DNA of 64,000 bases from Streptomyces venezuelae (GCF_008642375.1 NZ_CP029194.1:2170001-2234000), one strand, 5' to 3'; shown: positions 35,501-45,527, counted from the stretch's first letter. Notes: generated by a model from the letters alone, not told the origin. Numbers and translations are program-made.

Positions 35501-35544
35501 AACGGGCAACGGCAAGAGCGGCAAGCGGGCGGCGGGAGAAGTCG

Positions 35545-36573
35545 ATGACGGCAGGTCAGGCGGTAGCGGTGTTCGGTGCCTACGGGCACACCGGGCGGTT
35601 CGTGGTGGCGGAGTTGCTGGACCGGGGGTTCGTGCCGATCCTCACCGGACGCGACGCGGGCAAGCTGGCGGCGCTCGGCGCGGCCCACCCGGGGCTCGCC
35701 GTCCGGCCGGCCACGGTCGACGACGCGGCCTCGCTGGACCGCGCCCTGGCCGGCGCGGCCGCCGTGATCAACGCCGCCGGGCCCTTCGCCTCGACGGCTG
35801 CCCCGGTGATCGAGGCGGCGCTGCGCGCCGGGATCCCGTACGTGGACGTGGCCGCCGAACTCGAGGCCAACGCCGACACGTTCGCGCGGTTCGCGGAGCG
35901 CGCCGCCGAGGCCGGCACGGTCGTGATCCCGGCGATGGCCTTCTTCGGCGGCCTGGGCGACCTGCTGGTCACTGCGGCGATGGGCGACTGGACCTCGGCC
36001 GACGAGGCCCATGTCGCGTACGCCCTGAGCAGCTGGCACCCCACCGCCGGAACCCGCAGCGCGGGCACCGTCTCCCGGCAGCGCAGGGAGGGCCGGCGGG
36101 CCGTGTTCAGCGAGGGCCGGATGCAGTACCGCGACGACGCTCCGCCGACGACGACGTGGTCCTTCCCCGAACCGATGGGGGTCCGGTCCGTGATCGGCGA
36201 GTTCACCATGGCCGACGTCGTCACCGTCCCGAGCCACCTGGCCGTCCCCGAGGTGCGCACCTACATGACGGTCGAGGCGGCCAGGGACGTGGTGGCCCCG
36301 GAGACGCCGGCGCCGACCGCGGCCGACGGGTCCGGGCGCTCGGCCCAGACCTTCCTCGTCGACGTCGTCGTACGCTCCGGCGGCGAGGAGCGGCGCGCCA
36401 CGGCGAGCGGCCGGGACATCTACGCCTTCAGCGCACCGCTCGCGGTGGAAGCGGTCCACCGCGTCCTCGCCGGCCGGATCAGGACGGTCGGCGTCGCCTC
36501 CGCCGGTGCCGTCTTCGACGCGCCCGACTTCCTCCGCGCGCTGACCGAGCAGGCTTCGCTGTCCCTCACGTGA
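35545..36573 (+). CDS. Saccharopine-dehydrogenase-like NAD(P)-binding protein
   Basis: This 342-residue protein starts at ATG 35545 after GGGAGAAG. It has the Rossmann motif GAYGHTGRFV at residues 10-19 and then a C-terminal Sacchrp_dh-type domain with AAVINAAGPFASTAAPVIEAAL and the conserved GGLGDLLVTAAMGDW. Relatives include trans-acting enoyl reductases and other short oxidoreductases. The reaction is not predictable. It is divergent from the GlxA-type regulator, which is a candidate controller, and a dyad at 35485-35500 lies between them. Confidence 0.85.
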   Translation: MTAGQAVAVFGAYGHTGRFVVAELLDRGFVPILTGRDAGKLAALGAAHPGLAVRPATVDDAASLDRALAGAAAVINAAGPFASTAAPVIEAALRAGIPYVDVAAELEANADTFARFAERAAEAGTVVIPAMAFFGGLGDLLVTAAMGDWTSADEAHVAYALSSWHPTAGTRSAGTVSRQRREGRRAVFSEGRMQYRDDAPPTTTWSFPEPMGVRSVIGEFTMADVVTVPSHLAVPEVRTYMTVEAARDVVAPETPAPTAADGSGRSAQTFLVDVVVRSGGEERRATASGRDIYAFSAPLAVEAVHRVLAGRIRTVGVASAGAVFDAPDFLRALTEQASLSLT

Positions 36574-36649
36574 CCGTCCGGGCTCTCCTCGCCGGTGCCA
36601 CCGGCCGTCCGGCGCCTGCCCGGCTCCGTTGTTCACCTGCCGGACTAAC

Positions 36650-36667
36650 AAACCGGCTGCTCGGTTT
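36650..36667. promoter_or_regulatory. Hairpin/dyad AAACCG-N6-CGGTTT in convergent gap
   Basis: Perfect 6-bp arms resemble ARE half-sites bound by butyrolactone receptors. However, the dyad lies between converging genes (stops at 36573 and 36716), so a weak terminator is equally possible. The next sites upstream of the receptor and oxidase genes are better placed. Confidence 0.3.
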
Positions 36668-36715
36668 ACCGAGTGGTGTCGGGTATGTGTCATCGCCGGA
36701 CAGCGGGGATCGCGG

Positions 36716-37951
36716 TCAGTCGGCCACCGGGTCCAGGAGGACGGGGAGCGAGCTGTATCCGTTGACGATGAAGGACCCCATCGGGTCGAGCTCCTCCACC
36801 GGGCGGGCCATCGTCATCCGCGGGAAACGCTCCAGGAGCCGGGCCAGGGCGACGGACGCCTCCAGCCGGGCCAGCGGGGCTCCGACACAGTGGTGGACAC
36901 CGTGGCCGAAGCCGAGACTCTCGCGGCGGCCGGCGCGCATCAGGTCGAAGGTGGCGGCGTCGGCCCCGTGGTGTTCCGCATCGATCCCGGGGGCGGCGAA
37001 GGACACCACGATGGGGTCGCCCTTCTTGATCGACACACCGTCCAGGTCGATGTCGTCCACGGCGAACCGCATGGGCGAGAAGGCCGCCGGGTTGTGGGTC
37101 CGCATGGTCTCGGCGATGACGTCGTCCCAGCCGGCCCGGCCCGACCGGACGTGCTCCAGTTGCTCGGGACGGGGCAGCAGGGCGGCGAGGGCGTTGACGA
37201 TCAGCGTGCAGGTCGTCTCCTGGCCCGCCGCGATCATGAGGTACAGGGTGCCGAGGAGTTCCTGCTCCTGGAGCCCCTCGCCGTTGTCGCGGATCTCGAT
37301 CAGGGCGGACGTCAGGTCGTCACCGGGCTCGGACCGCTTCTCCTGGACGATCTTGCCCAGTATCCCGAAGACCCGCAGCCGTGCCGCGGCCATCTCCTCG
37401 CCGCTGACCGTGGTGTCGAAGACGGTGTCCAGGGCGGAGCACAGGGGGTTCCTGTCGGCCTCCGAGACCCCGAACAGTTCACAGATGACCCGCACGGGCA
37501 GGATCTTGGCGAACACCGCCCGCAGGTCGGTCTGTTCACCGCCGGGCAGGAGCTCCAGTCCGTCCAGCAGTTCCTCGACGATCGCCTCCACGCGCGGGCG
37601 GAGCGCTTCCGTGCGGCGGGCGGTGAACGCTCCCGCGACCAGGCGGCGGAGACGGGAGTGGTCCTCGCCGTAGGCGAAGAGCATGTTCTCGTTCGCCACC
37701 CAGGGGTAGAGGGGCCACTGCTCGGTGATGCGTCCTTCACGGAACGCCGGCCAGTGCTTACGGGCGTCCTTGGAGACCCGCGGGTCACCGAGGACCTGCT
37801 TGACGTACCGCTGCCGGGTGACTGCCCAGGCGAGGACTCCGCCGGGCAGTTCCACCTCCACCGCTGCGCCCTGCCCCTGCAACATGACGGCCTCGCCGGC
37901 GAGGTCACGTCCCAGGACGTCGAGTGCGTAAGGGCATGCAGGTGCTGTCAT
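36716..37951 (-). CDS. Cytochrome P450 (Cyp17-like, butenolide hormone biosynthesis)
   Basis: This 411-residue soluble P450 has the I-helix AAGQETT (241-247), the K-helix ExxR (ETMR at 281-284) and the heme loop [18 protein letters not shown] with axial Cys355. The start is ATG 37951 ([16 protein letters not shown]) after GGGGACAG. It lies next to a butyrolactone-receptor-type TetR gene and an acyl-CoA oxidase gene, the set that makes avenolide in S. avermitilis (cyp17, avaR1, aco). In that pathway the P450 oxidises the acyl chain at C10. Assignment rests on context plus family; P450 substrate specificity cannot be read directly. Confidence 0.85.
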   Translation of the reverse strand: MTAPACPYALDVLGRDLAGEAVMLQGQGAAVEVELPGGVLAWAVTRQRYVKQVLGDPRVSKDARKHWPAFREGRITEQWPLYPWVANENMLFAYGEDHSRLRRLVAGAFTARRTEALRPRVEAIVEELLDGLELLPGGEQTDLRAVFAKILPVRVICELFGVSEADRNPLCSALDTVFDTTVSGEEMAAARLRVFGILGKIVQEKRSEPGDDLTSALIEIRDNGEGLQEQELLGTLYLMIAAGQETTCTLIVNALAALLPRPEQLEHVRSGRAGWDDVIAETMRTHNPAAFSPMRFAVDDIDLDGVSIKKGDPIVVSFAAPGIDAEHHGADAATFDLMRAGRRESLGFGHGVHHCVGAPLARLEASVALARLLERFPRMTMARPVEELDPMGSFIVNGYSSLPVLLDPVAD

Positions 37952-38058
37952 CGTGCTGTCCCCGTTCGTGTTGGTGTGGTGTGAGCGCGATCCGGTTCCC
38001 CCACGGGGACACTCCGCCTTCGGCGTGGGTGTTCCCGTGACGGATCGCGCCGACCGGC

Positions 38059-38745
38059 TCACGGTGAGGCGAGCTCGGCCTTCTCGTCCCGTAGTCGTAC
38101 GACTTCCTCGAACACTTCCGCGCCTCGCCCCACGTCGAACTGAAGACGGGCGAGGACCGCGGGTGCCGCGATGGCCGCCATGAGGTTCTGATAGAGGTCG
38201 ACGACCCGCTCCGGCATGTCCTCGCGCTCCGTCATGATGTTCGACAGCACCTGGACTCCGGTGAAGGCGCCGACGGCCAGCTTGGTGATGGCCTCCACGT
38301 CGATGTGCGGCAGGATCTCCCCCGCCTGTTTGGCCGCTTCGAAGAGGCCCTGGGTGTGATCGATCCAGCGCTGCATCGGCACACGCCGGTCCAGGCCGTC
38401 CTTGCTCGACCCCTGGTCCACGGTCAGGCGCACGCTGCCGCTGACGATCGGGTCACCCGTCTCCTTCCGGAGGAGATGGGCCAGCAGCATCGCCTCGTCC
38501 ATGGACTGCTGGAGCTTCAGTTCCCGTTCGGGTACGGCCGGCAGAGCGTCGACCTGTGCGTCCAGGACCCCCTGCGCCAGATCCTTCTTGGACGGGAAAT
38601 GGAAGTACAGAGCCCCCTTGGTCACACCGGACTGGGTGAGGATGTCGGAGATCGACGCCGCGTCGTACCCGACCTGGTCGAAGACCTCCGCAGCCGCCAC
38701 CAGCACCGCTTGGCGTGTTCTCACAGCCCGTTCCTGCCGTACCAC
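38059..38745 (-). CDS. Gamma-butyrolactone/butenolide receptor, TetR family (AvaR1/ScbR-like)
   Basis: This 228-residue ArpA-type receptor starts at GTG 38745 after GGAGGTGGACC. The DNA-binding domain (1-55) shows [23 protein letters not shown], typical of this subfamily. The ligand domain has the landmark [19 protein letters not shown] and Trp127 ([10 protein letters not shown]), the conserved hormone-contact tryptophan. Gln64 also fits the avenolide receptor as far as I recall. Without ligand such receptors repress their own and neighbouring promoters by binding AREs. One ARE-like site ends 15 bp upstream of this start, implying autoregulation. Confidence 0.92.
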   Translation of the reverse strand: MVRQERAVRTRQAVLVAAAEVFDQVGYDAASISDILTQSGVTKGALYFHFPSKKDLAQGVLDAQVDALPAVPERELKLQQSMDEAMLLAHLLRKETGDPIVSGSVRLTVDQGSSKDGLDRRVPMQRWIDHTQGLFEAAKQAGEILPHIDVEAITKLAVGAFTGVQVLSNIMTEREDMPERVVDLYQNLMAAIAAPAVLARLQFDVGRGAEVFEEVVRLRDEKAELASP

Positions 38746-38760
38746 GGTCCACCTCCAGAG

Positions 38761-38784
38761 AAAGAAACCATCCGGTATCAATCT
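38761..38784 (-). promoter_or_regulatory. ARE-like operator upstream of the receptor gene
   Basis: Read on the minus strand, the 24-bp site has ATACC in the left half and GGTTTCTTT in the right half, agreeing with most fixed positions of the butyrolactone-receptor consensus ANAWACNNACYNNNCGGTWTKTTT (mismatches mainly at two left-half bases and two right-half bases). It ends 15 bp before the GTG start, overlapping the likely promoter. Confidence 0.6.
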
Positions 38785-38895
38785 TACTCAGGCCTGACGG
38801 ACCCTTACAGGGCGAACGCTCAGTCACCTCAGACGCTCCAAAAGGGCGTTTATGGACACCCAGTGGTCACGGAGCGCTGCGGTCGACCCTCAGGA

Positions 38896-38919
38896 TAAAA
38901 CCAGTCAGCCGGTTTTTCA
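38896..38919 (+). promoter_or_regulatory. ARE-like operator, distal site upstream of acyl-CoA oxidase gene
   Basis: The site contains AAAACC and CGGTTTTT half-sites separated by 7 bases (AGTCAGC). It lies 86-109 bp upstream of ATG 39005. Half-sites match the ARE consensus well; the left half lacks the AC at positions 9-10. Confidence 0.6.
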
Positions 38920-38937
38920 AGCACGTCCTCCTGTTGA

Positions 38938-38961
38938 TTAAACCGGTTGGTAGGTATTTTA
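38938..38961 (+). promoter_or_regulatory. ARE-like operator, proximal site upstream of acyl-CoA oxidase gene
   Basis: The site contains TTAAACC at the left and GGTATTTT at the right of a 24-bp frame, 44-67 bp upstream of ATG 39005. It starts 42 bp (four helical turns) after the start of the distal site, in the same orientation, and likely overlaps the core promoter. Confidence 0.6.
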
Positions 38962-39004
38962 TGGTCCCATCAATGCTGACAGTGTTCAGAGGGGGACTTT
39001 GATC

Positions 39005-40936
39005 ATGAGCATCCTGACCTTCCGCGCCGAGCATCCGGCCCGGGACACGGAGCCGCAGCGCATACCCGAGCAGCGCCGCCCGGAGCGCCGCACGAGCGTC
39101 CAACCGGTCGACGGCGCCTCTCGCTTACAGCAGGACCTGACGCACCTGCTCTTCGACCAGGAGGACAGGAACCGCGTCCACGGCACATGGCGGCGCCTGC
39201 TCGCCGCGAAGGAGTTCCGCCACCGCGCCGGCCTGTCCACCGGCGCCCGCACGGCCCTCGGGTACGAGCGGCTGCGCATGGTCAACACCCTCGTCGACTC
39301 CCCCCTGGACCTCGCGGGGGACGTGCGGTCGCTCGCCGCCCTGCACGAGTGGGTCGGAGTCGCGGACGGAGGCGTGTGCACCCTCGCCAGCATCCACTAC
39401 AACCTGTTCCTGGGCAGCCTGCTCGACCACCGGAACGGCACCGCCGGCCGCGACCTCTCCGAGTTCACCTCGATGCGCAGCACAGGAACGTTTCTCTGTA
39501 CGGAGCTTGACCACGGCAACGACGCTGCGGCACTCCGGACCACGGCCGTGCCGGACCCCGAGACGGGGGGCTTCATCCTGCACACGCCGACGCCGGGCGC
39601 CCAGAAGTTCATGCCGAACACGAGCCTGACCGGCGGGCCCAAGAGCGCCGTCGTCGCCGCCCGCCTCGTGATCGACGGCGAGGACCAGGGAGTCTTCCTC
39701 TTCCTCACCCGGCTGAGCGACCGGAACGGCCACCTTCCCGGGGTCCACGTCCGCAAGCTCCCCGACCGTACCGGCACTCCCGTGGACCACTGCCTCACCG
39801 CCTTCGAGCACGTGCGGCTCCCCCGCGAGGCCCTGCTGGAGGGAGCCCACGGCCGCCTCGACGGCGAGGGCCGCCTCGACAGCGAGATCGGCAGCGCGCG
39901 CAAGCGTTTCCTCGCGTCGGTCGGCCGTGTCACCGCCGGAAAGCTCTGCATGAGCGCAGGCACCCTCGGCATGTCCCGCGCGGCCCTTGCCATCGCCGTA
40001 CGCCACGCCCACTCGCGCTACATCAGCGGCCCGAAGCTCGGTGAGCGGGTGCCCCTGGCGGCGCACCGCAGTCACCACGGCCGACTCCTTCACGGCCTCG
40101 CCACCGCGTACGCGATGACCTTTCTCCACCGCGCGACGGTGTCCCGCTGGACGGAGCACGCCCCCGAGGAGCGGGCGGACGTGGAGCGGCTCGTCGCCAT
40201 CGCGAAGGGCTGGATCACCTGGCAGGCCCGGGCCCTGACGACCGAGGCCCGCGAGCGCTGCGGGGCGCAGGGGTTCTTCCCCGTCAACGGCATCTCCGAG
40301 CTGACCCAGAACATCGAAGGCGGGATCACCGCCGAGGGGGACAACCTCGTCATCTGGGTGAAGGCCGGATCCGAGATGCTCTTCGGGCAGGACGTGGAGC
40401 GCGGTGCCGTCCACCCCGACCTGCCCTCCGACATGTCGCTGACCAGCCTTCACTGCCTCCGCGATCTCCTCGTCGAGGTCGTGGCGCTCTGGCAGACGCG
40501 GGCGCGTACGGCGCTGCGTCAGGGTCCCAAGGGCGACCCGCTGGGCCGGTGGAACGAGGCGTCCGGCCCGGCCCTGGAGATGGTCTCGGCCTATGCCGCC
40601 CTCAAGGCGGCCGACTCCTTCGTCGAAGCGGTGGCGCGGGCGGAGAGCGACGAGACGCGCGCGCTCCTCGAGCAGCTGTGCCGACTGTTCCTGCTCCGCC
40701 AGATCGAGGGTCACACGGGCGATCTGCTCGCGGAGGGCCACGTGAGCGCCGATCACGTCCGCGCGCTCCCCTACCTCGTCAACGGGGTCGTCGCCGGTCT
40801 GGCCCCCCACATGATGGCCCTGGCCGACGCCTTCGACCTGCCTTCCGAGTTCCTTCAGGCCGTCCCGATCGCCGCCGGCCGGCGGCTCGGGGACGACGCG
40901 GACGAGTGGGCCCGTCCGGCTCCCCTCTGGGAGTGA
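39005..40936 (+). CDS. Acyl-CoA oxidase (Aco-like, butenolide hormone biosynthesis)
   Basis: This 643-residue flavin acyl-CoA oxidase has the layout of peroxisomal-type ACOX proteins: an N-terminal helical domain, the middle beta domain (SMRSTGTFLCTELDHGND and TPGAQKFMPN) and a long C-terminal helical half with CGAQGFFPVNGISE. In avenolide biosynthesis Aco forms the alpha,beta-double bond of the acyl-CoA precursor. Start ATG 39005 follows GAGGGGG. Codon 41 (39125-39127) is TTA, so translation should need the bldA tRNA. Two ARE-like sites precede it. It is convergent with korB and followed by a terminator. Confidence 0.88.
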   Translation: MSILTFRAEHPARDTEPQRIPEQRRPERRTSVQPVDGASRLQQDLTHLLFDQEDRNRVHGTWRRLLAAKEFRHRAGLSTGARTALGYERLRMVNTLVDSPLDLAGDVRSLAALHEWVGVADGGVCTLASIHYNLFLGSLLDHRNGTAGRDLSEFTSMRSTGTFLCTELDHGNDAAALRTTAVPDPETGGFILHTPTPGAQKFMPNTSLTGGPKSAVVAARLVIDGEDQGVFLFLTRLSDRNGHLPGVHVRKLPDRTGTPVDHCLTAFEHVRLPREALLEGAHGRLDGEGRLDSEIGSARKRFLASVGRVTAGKLCMSAGTLGMSRAALAIAVRHAHSRYISGPKLGERVPLAAHRSHHGRLLHGLATAYAMTFLHRATVSRWTEHAPEERADVERLVAIAKGWITWQARALTTEARERCGAQGFFPVNGISELTQNIEGGITAEGDNLVIWVKAGSEMLFGQDVERGAVHPDLPSDMSLTSLHCLRDLLVEVVALWQTRARTALRQGPKGDPLGRWNEASGPALEMVSAYAALKAADSFVEAVARAESDETRALLEQLCRLFLLRQIEGHTGDLLAEGHVSADHVRALPYLVNGVVAGLAPHMMALADAFDLPSEFLQAVPIAAGRRLGDDADEWARPAPLWE

Positions 40937-40966
40937 CGCGCCTCGGAGCGGCCCACCGCTCCAGGT

Positions 40967-40994
40967 GGCCGGGGCCCTCCCACGGGCCCCGGCC
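40967..40994. terminator. Terminator between acyl-CoA oxidase gene and korB
   Basis: Perfect 11-bp arms GGCCGGGGCCC (40967-40977) and GGGCCCCGGCC (40984-40994) with a 6-base loop lie 30 bp after the oxidase stop. Confidence 0.75.
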
Positions 40995-41012
40995 GGCCCC
41001 GCAGACCGGCTC

Positions 41013-41063
41013 GTCGGCCGGTCCCGTCGGCCGGCCCCGTCGGCCGGCCCTGTCGGCGGGCCT
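41013..41063. repeat. 13-bp tandem repeat, four copies
   Basis: GTCGGCCGG(T/C)CC(C/T) is repeated four times head-to-tail at 41013, 41026, 41039 and 41052, the last slightly diverged, filling the gap between the terminator and the korB stop. Confidence 0.75.
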
Positions 41064-41079
41064 CTCCTCACGGCACGCC

Positions 41080-42121
<1,042 letters not shown>

Positions 42122-42132
<11 letters not shown>

Positions 42133-43984
42133 CGTTGGCCTCCTGGATACGGACCGCGAGCTGCTCGGCCTTGAAGGGCATGCCGTTGACCTGGGTGAAG
42201 GACTCGGCGTCGACCAGGTACCTGGCGCGGATGAGAGTGGCGAGCTGACCCAGGTTCATTTCCGGGATCAGCACGCGCTCGTAGCGGGCGAGGACCTCGC
42301 CGAGGTTGCGGGGGAAGGGGTTGAGGTGGTTCAGGTGCGCCTGGGCGACGACGCCGCCGGCGGCCCTGACCCGGCGTACCGCCGCGGTGATCGGCCCGTA
42401 GGTGGAGCCCCAGCCGAGGACCAGGGTGCTCGCGCCGTCCGGGTCGTCGACCTCGACGTCCGGGACGTCGATGCCGTCGATCTTGGCCTGCCGGGTGCGG
42501 ACCATGAAGTCGTGGTTGGCCGGGTCGTAGGAGATGTTGCCGGTGCCGTCCTGCTTCTCGATGCCGCCGATGCGGTGTTCGAGGCCGGGGGTGCCGGGGA
42601 TCGCCCAGGGGCGCGCGAGGGTCTCCTCGTCGCGCTTGTACGGCCAGAAGACCTCGGTGCCGTCGTCCAGGGTGTGGTTGGGGCCCTGCGCGAACTGCGT
42701 CCGCAGGTCCGGCAGTTCGTCGAGCTCCGGGATCCGCCACGGCTCGGAGCCGTTGGCCAGATAGCCGTCCGAGAGCAGGAAGACCGGGGTGCGGTAGGTG
42801 ACCGCGATCCGTGCGGCCTCGATCGCCGCGTCGAAGCAGTCGGCCGGTGTCCTGGGCGCCACCACCGGCACCGGCGCCTCGCCGTTGCGGCCGTACATGG
42901 CCTGCAGGAGGTCGGCCTGCTCGGTCTTGGTCGGAAGCCCGGTCGAGGGCCCGCCGCGCTGGATCGCCACGATCAGCAGCGGCAGCTCCAGGGAGACCGC
43001 CAGGCCGATGGTCTCCGACTTGAGGGCCACGCCGGGCCCGGAGGTGGTGGTCACCGCGAGCGAGCCGCCGAAGGCCGCGCCGAGCGCGGCGCCGATGGCC
43101 GCGATCTCGTCCTCGGCCTGGAAGGTGCGCACCCCGAAGTTCTTGTGCCTGGACAGCTCGTGGAGGATGTCCGAGGCCGGCGTGATCGGGTACGAGCCGA
43201 GATACAGCGGCAGGTCCGCCTGGCGGCCGGCGGCGATCAGCCCGTACGAGAGGGCCAGGTTCCCGGAGACGTTGCGGTACGTGCCCGGCGGGAACGCCTT
43301 CGCCGCCGGCGCCACCTCGTAGGAGACGGCGAAGGACTCGGTGGTCTCGCCGAAGTTCCAGCCGGCCCGGAAGGCGGCCACGTTGGCCTCGGCGATCTGC
43401 GGCTTCTTCGCGAACTTGCTCCGCAGGAACTTCTCGGTGCCCTCGGTCGGCCGGTGGTACATCCACGACAGCAGCCCCAGCGCGAACATGTTCTTCGAGC
43501 GGCCCGCGTCCTTGCGCGACAGGGCGAAGTCCTTCAGCGCCTCCACGGTCAGCGTGTTCAGCGGCACGGGATGCACCTGGTACGCGTCCAGCGACCCGTC
43601 CTCGAGGGGCGAGGTCGCGTAGCCGACCTTCTGCATCGCCCGCGGGGTGAACTCGTCCGTGTTGACGATGATCTCCGCGCCCCGCGGCAGATCCCCGATG
43701 TTCGCCTTCAGCGCCGCCGGGTTCATCGCCACCAGCACGTTCGGGGCGTCGCCCGGGGTGAGGATGTCGTGGTCGGCGAAGTGCAGCTGGAAGCTCGACA
43801 CCCCCGGCAGGGTGCCGGCCGGTGCCCGGATCTCGGCGGGGAAGTTGGGCAGCGTCGAGAGGTCGTTGCCGAACGAGGCCGTCTCCGAGGTGAAGCGGTC
43901 GCCCGTGAGCTGCATACCGTCACCGGAGTCACCCGCGAACCGGATGATCACCCGGTCCAACCTGCGGACTTCCTTCACGTTCAC
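42122..43984 (-). CDS. korA: 2-oxoacid:ferredoxin oxidoreductase, alpha subunit (gamma-alpha fusion)
   Basis: This 620-residue subunit fuses a gamma domain (about 1-190; VIIRFAGDSGDGMQLTGDRF) to the alpha/pyrimidine-binding domain (about 220-560; SYPITPASDILHELS, FQAEDEIAAIGAALGAAFGG and TTTSGPGVALKSE) and a C-terminal domain. The start is GTG 43984 behind GAGGAGAACA. It is the first gene of the korAB operon, translationally coupled to korB. Confidence 0.94.
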
Positions 43985-44316
43985 TGTTCTCCTCACCGTG
44001 TTGCTTCCCGGAGTCGCTTGGGGCACAGGCGACAGCATCTACCCTGTTCGGTCCCGGACCCCGGTTCAATACGTCCCGGATCAGCCTTCGGTGAGGTTCT
44101 TGCGGTGCCCTTCAACTGGGTTCGGAGGGCGTCAGAAGACGGTCAAAGCCGGTGCAGAGCGGAGCCGGGCGCAGGTCCGGCCACACGACCGGGCGCAGGA
44201 CCGGGCGAACGGCACCAGGGGCACACCCGGCCTGCCGAGTGTGCCCCTGGTGTCGTCATGGAGGAGTGCCCCCACGAGGGTGCCGGGCAGGCACCACTCG
44301 TACGGCCGTGCGGGCC
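43985..44316. other. 332-bp gap: korA promoter and natural-product cluster left border
   Basis: No gene is supported. It holds the korAB promoter region (AT-richer near 44060-44075) and, at 44213-44252, the terminator of the leftward aminotransferase operon. This is the most natural left boundary of the natural-product cluster. Confidence 0.6.
44213..44252 (-). terminator. Terminator at the left end of the natural-product cluster
   Basis: Perfect 14-bp arms CACCAGGGGCACAC (44213-44226) and GTGTGCCCCTGGTG (44239-44252) with a 12-base loop lie 64 bp after the aminotransferase stop. Confidence 0.8.
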
Positions 44317-45477
44317 TCAGGCGTCGTTGCCCGGGACCGGTTCCTTGCTGTGCGCCTCGACCGCCTTGCGCAGGGCGGCGGCCACGGTCAGCACATCGGC
44401 GTCGCTCAGCCCGGGGTGGATCGGCAGGCAGAGCGTCTCCCCGGCGGCCTGGTCGCTGCCGGGGAGCACGGCATCGGAGCCGTAGGTGGGCACCTTGTGC
44501 AGCGGGGCGTACCGGAAGGTGGTGTAGATGTCGGCCGCGAGCAGGTCGGAGGCGACCTGGTCGCGGATGGCCGCGCTCATCCGCACCCAGTAGAAGTAGT
44601 ACGAGGACTCGTGTCCGGCCGGCAGCTCCGGCGGGAGCCGGATGCCGTCGATGTCGGCCAGCTCGGTGTTGTACAGGTCCACGATCTCGCGGCGCCGGTT
44701 GATGAACTCGTCGAGCCGGCGCAGCTGTACCTGGCCGATGGCGGCGGTGAGGTCGTTGCCGATGACCCGGCGCCCGATCTCGGGCACCTCCAGCTCCCAC
44801 CATCGGTGCGAGACCTTGGCGTAGGCCAGCCCGGTCGCCTGCACCAGACCGTGGTAGGCCAGTCGCCTGGCCCGTGCGGCCTGTTCGGCGTCGCGGACGT
44901 AGAGCATGCCGCCGTCCCCGGTGATCATGACCTTCGCGGCGTCGAAGCTCCACATGGCCAGATCGCCGAAGGTGCCGACCGCCTTGCCGTCGACGCGGGA
45001 CGCCGGGGAGCAGGCGGAGTCCTCGATCAGCTGGATGCCGAGGGCGCGGCAGCGCTCCGCGATCTCCACGATGTGACCGGGGTAGCCGCCGTAGTGCAGG
45101 ACGATCACGGCCTTGGTGCGCGGCGTGACGGCCGCCTCGATGTCCTGCCAGGAGGGGTTGAGGGTCTCCGCGGCCACATCGCAGAAGACCGGGCGCCCGC
45201 CGTGGGCGACGATGGCGTTGGCCGCGGCGAGAAAGCTCGTCGACGGCAGCACGACTTCGTCGCCCTCGGACAGGTTCAGCATCTCCATGGCGAGGAAGAG
45301 CCCGGCCGTGCCGGAGTTGAGGAAGACCAGCCGGTCCGCTTCGACTCCCAGGTGTTGGGCGAACTCGGCCTCGAACGCCTTGGTGCGCGGGCCGTGCCCC
45401 AGCCACCTGCTCTCGAAGATCTCGGCCACGGCGGCGAGTTCCTCCTCGCCCACTTGCGGCTGGAAGAGATTGATCAC
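44317..45477 (-). CDS. DegT/DnrJ/EryC1-type sugar aminotransferase (DesI/SpnR-like, C4)
   Basis: This 386-residue PLP enzyme has the PLP-binding Lys182 in WSFDAAKVMITGDGG, the hallmark of the DesI/SpnR group that aminates C4 of dTDP-4-keto-sugars. Other seen motifs are LNSGTAGLFLAME (phosphate cup) and IEDSACSPAS with the cofactor-contacting Asp. The start is GTG 45477 after AGGAGACAGAC. Together with the 2,3-dehydratase, 3-ketoreductase and 3-dehydratase genes to the right, the likely product is a dTDP-4-amino-2,3,4,6-tetradeoxyhexose. No N-methyltransferase is in view. It is the last gene of the FMN reductase-MFS-glycosyltransferase-aminotransferase operon. Confidence 0.88.
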   Translation of the reverse strand: MINLFQPQVGEEELAAVAEIFESRWLGHGPRTKAFEAEFAQHLGVEADRLVFLNSGTAGLFLAMEMLNLSEGDEVVLPSTSFLAAANAIVAHGGRPVFCDVAAETLNPSWQDIEAAVTPRTKAVIVLHYGGYPGHIVEIAERCRALGIQLIEDSACSPASRVDGKAVGTFGDLAMWSFDAAKVMITGDGGMLYVRDAEQAARARRLAYHGLVQATGLAYAKVSHRWWELEVPEIGRRVIGNDLTAAIGQVQLRRLDEFINRRREIVDLYNTELADIDGIRLPPELPAGHESSYYFYWVRMSAAIRDQVASDLLAADIYTTFRYAPLHKVPTYGSDAVLPGSDQAAGETLCLPIHPGLSDADVLTVAAALRKAVEAHSKEPVPGNDA

Positions 45478-45527
45478 GTCTGTCTCCTGGATGAGTGGGT
45501 CGGGGCGGTCCGCTCGGGGGCAGACGG

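Noticed and set aside
37952..38062. Extended N-terminus of the P450
   Set aside because: The extension runs into the receptor-gene end and lacks P450 features; ATG 37951 has a suitable ribosome site.
38999..41071. Long antisense open frames opposite the acyl-CoA oxidase
   Set aside because: Low-complexity Gly/Arg/Pro/Val translations without domains. The plus-strand frame encodes a recognisable oxidase.
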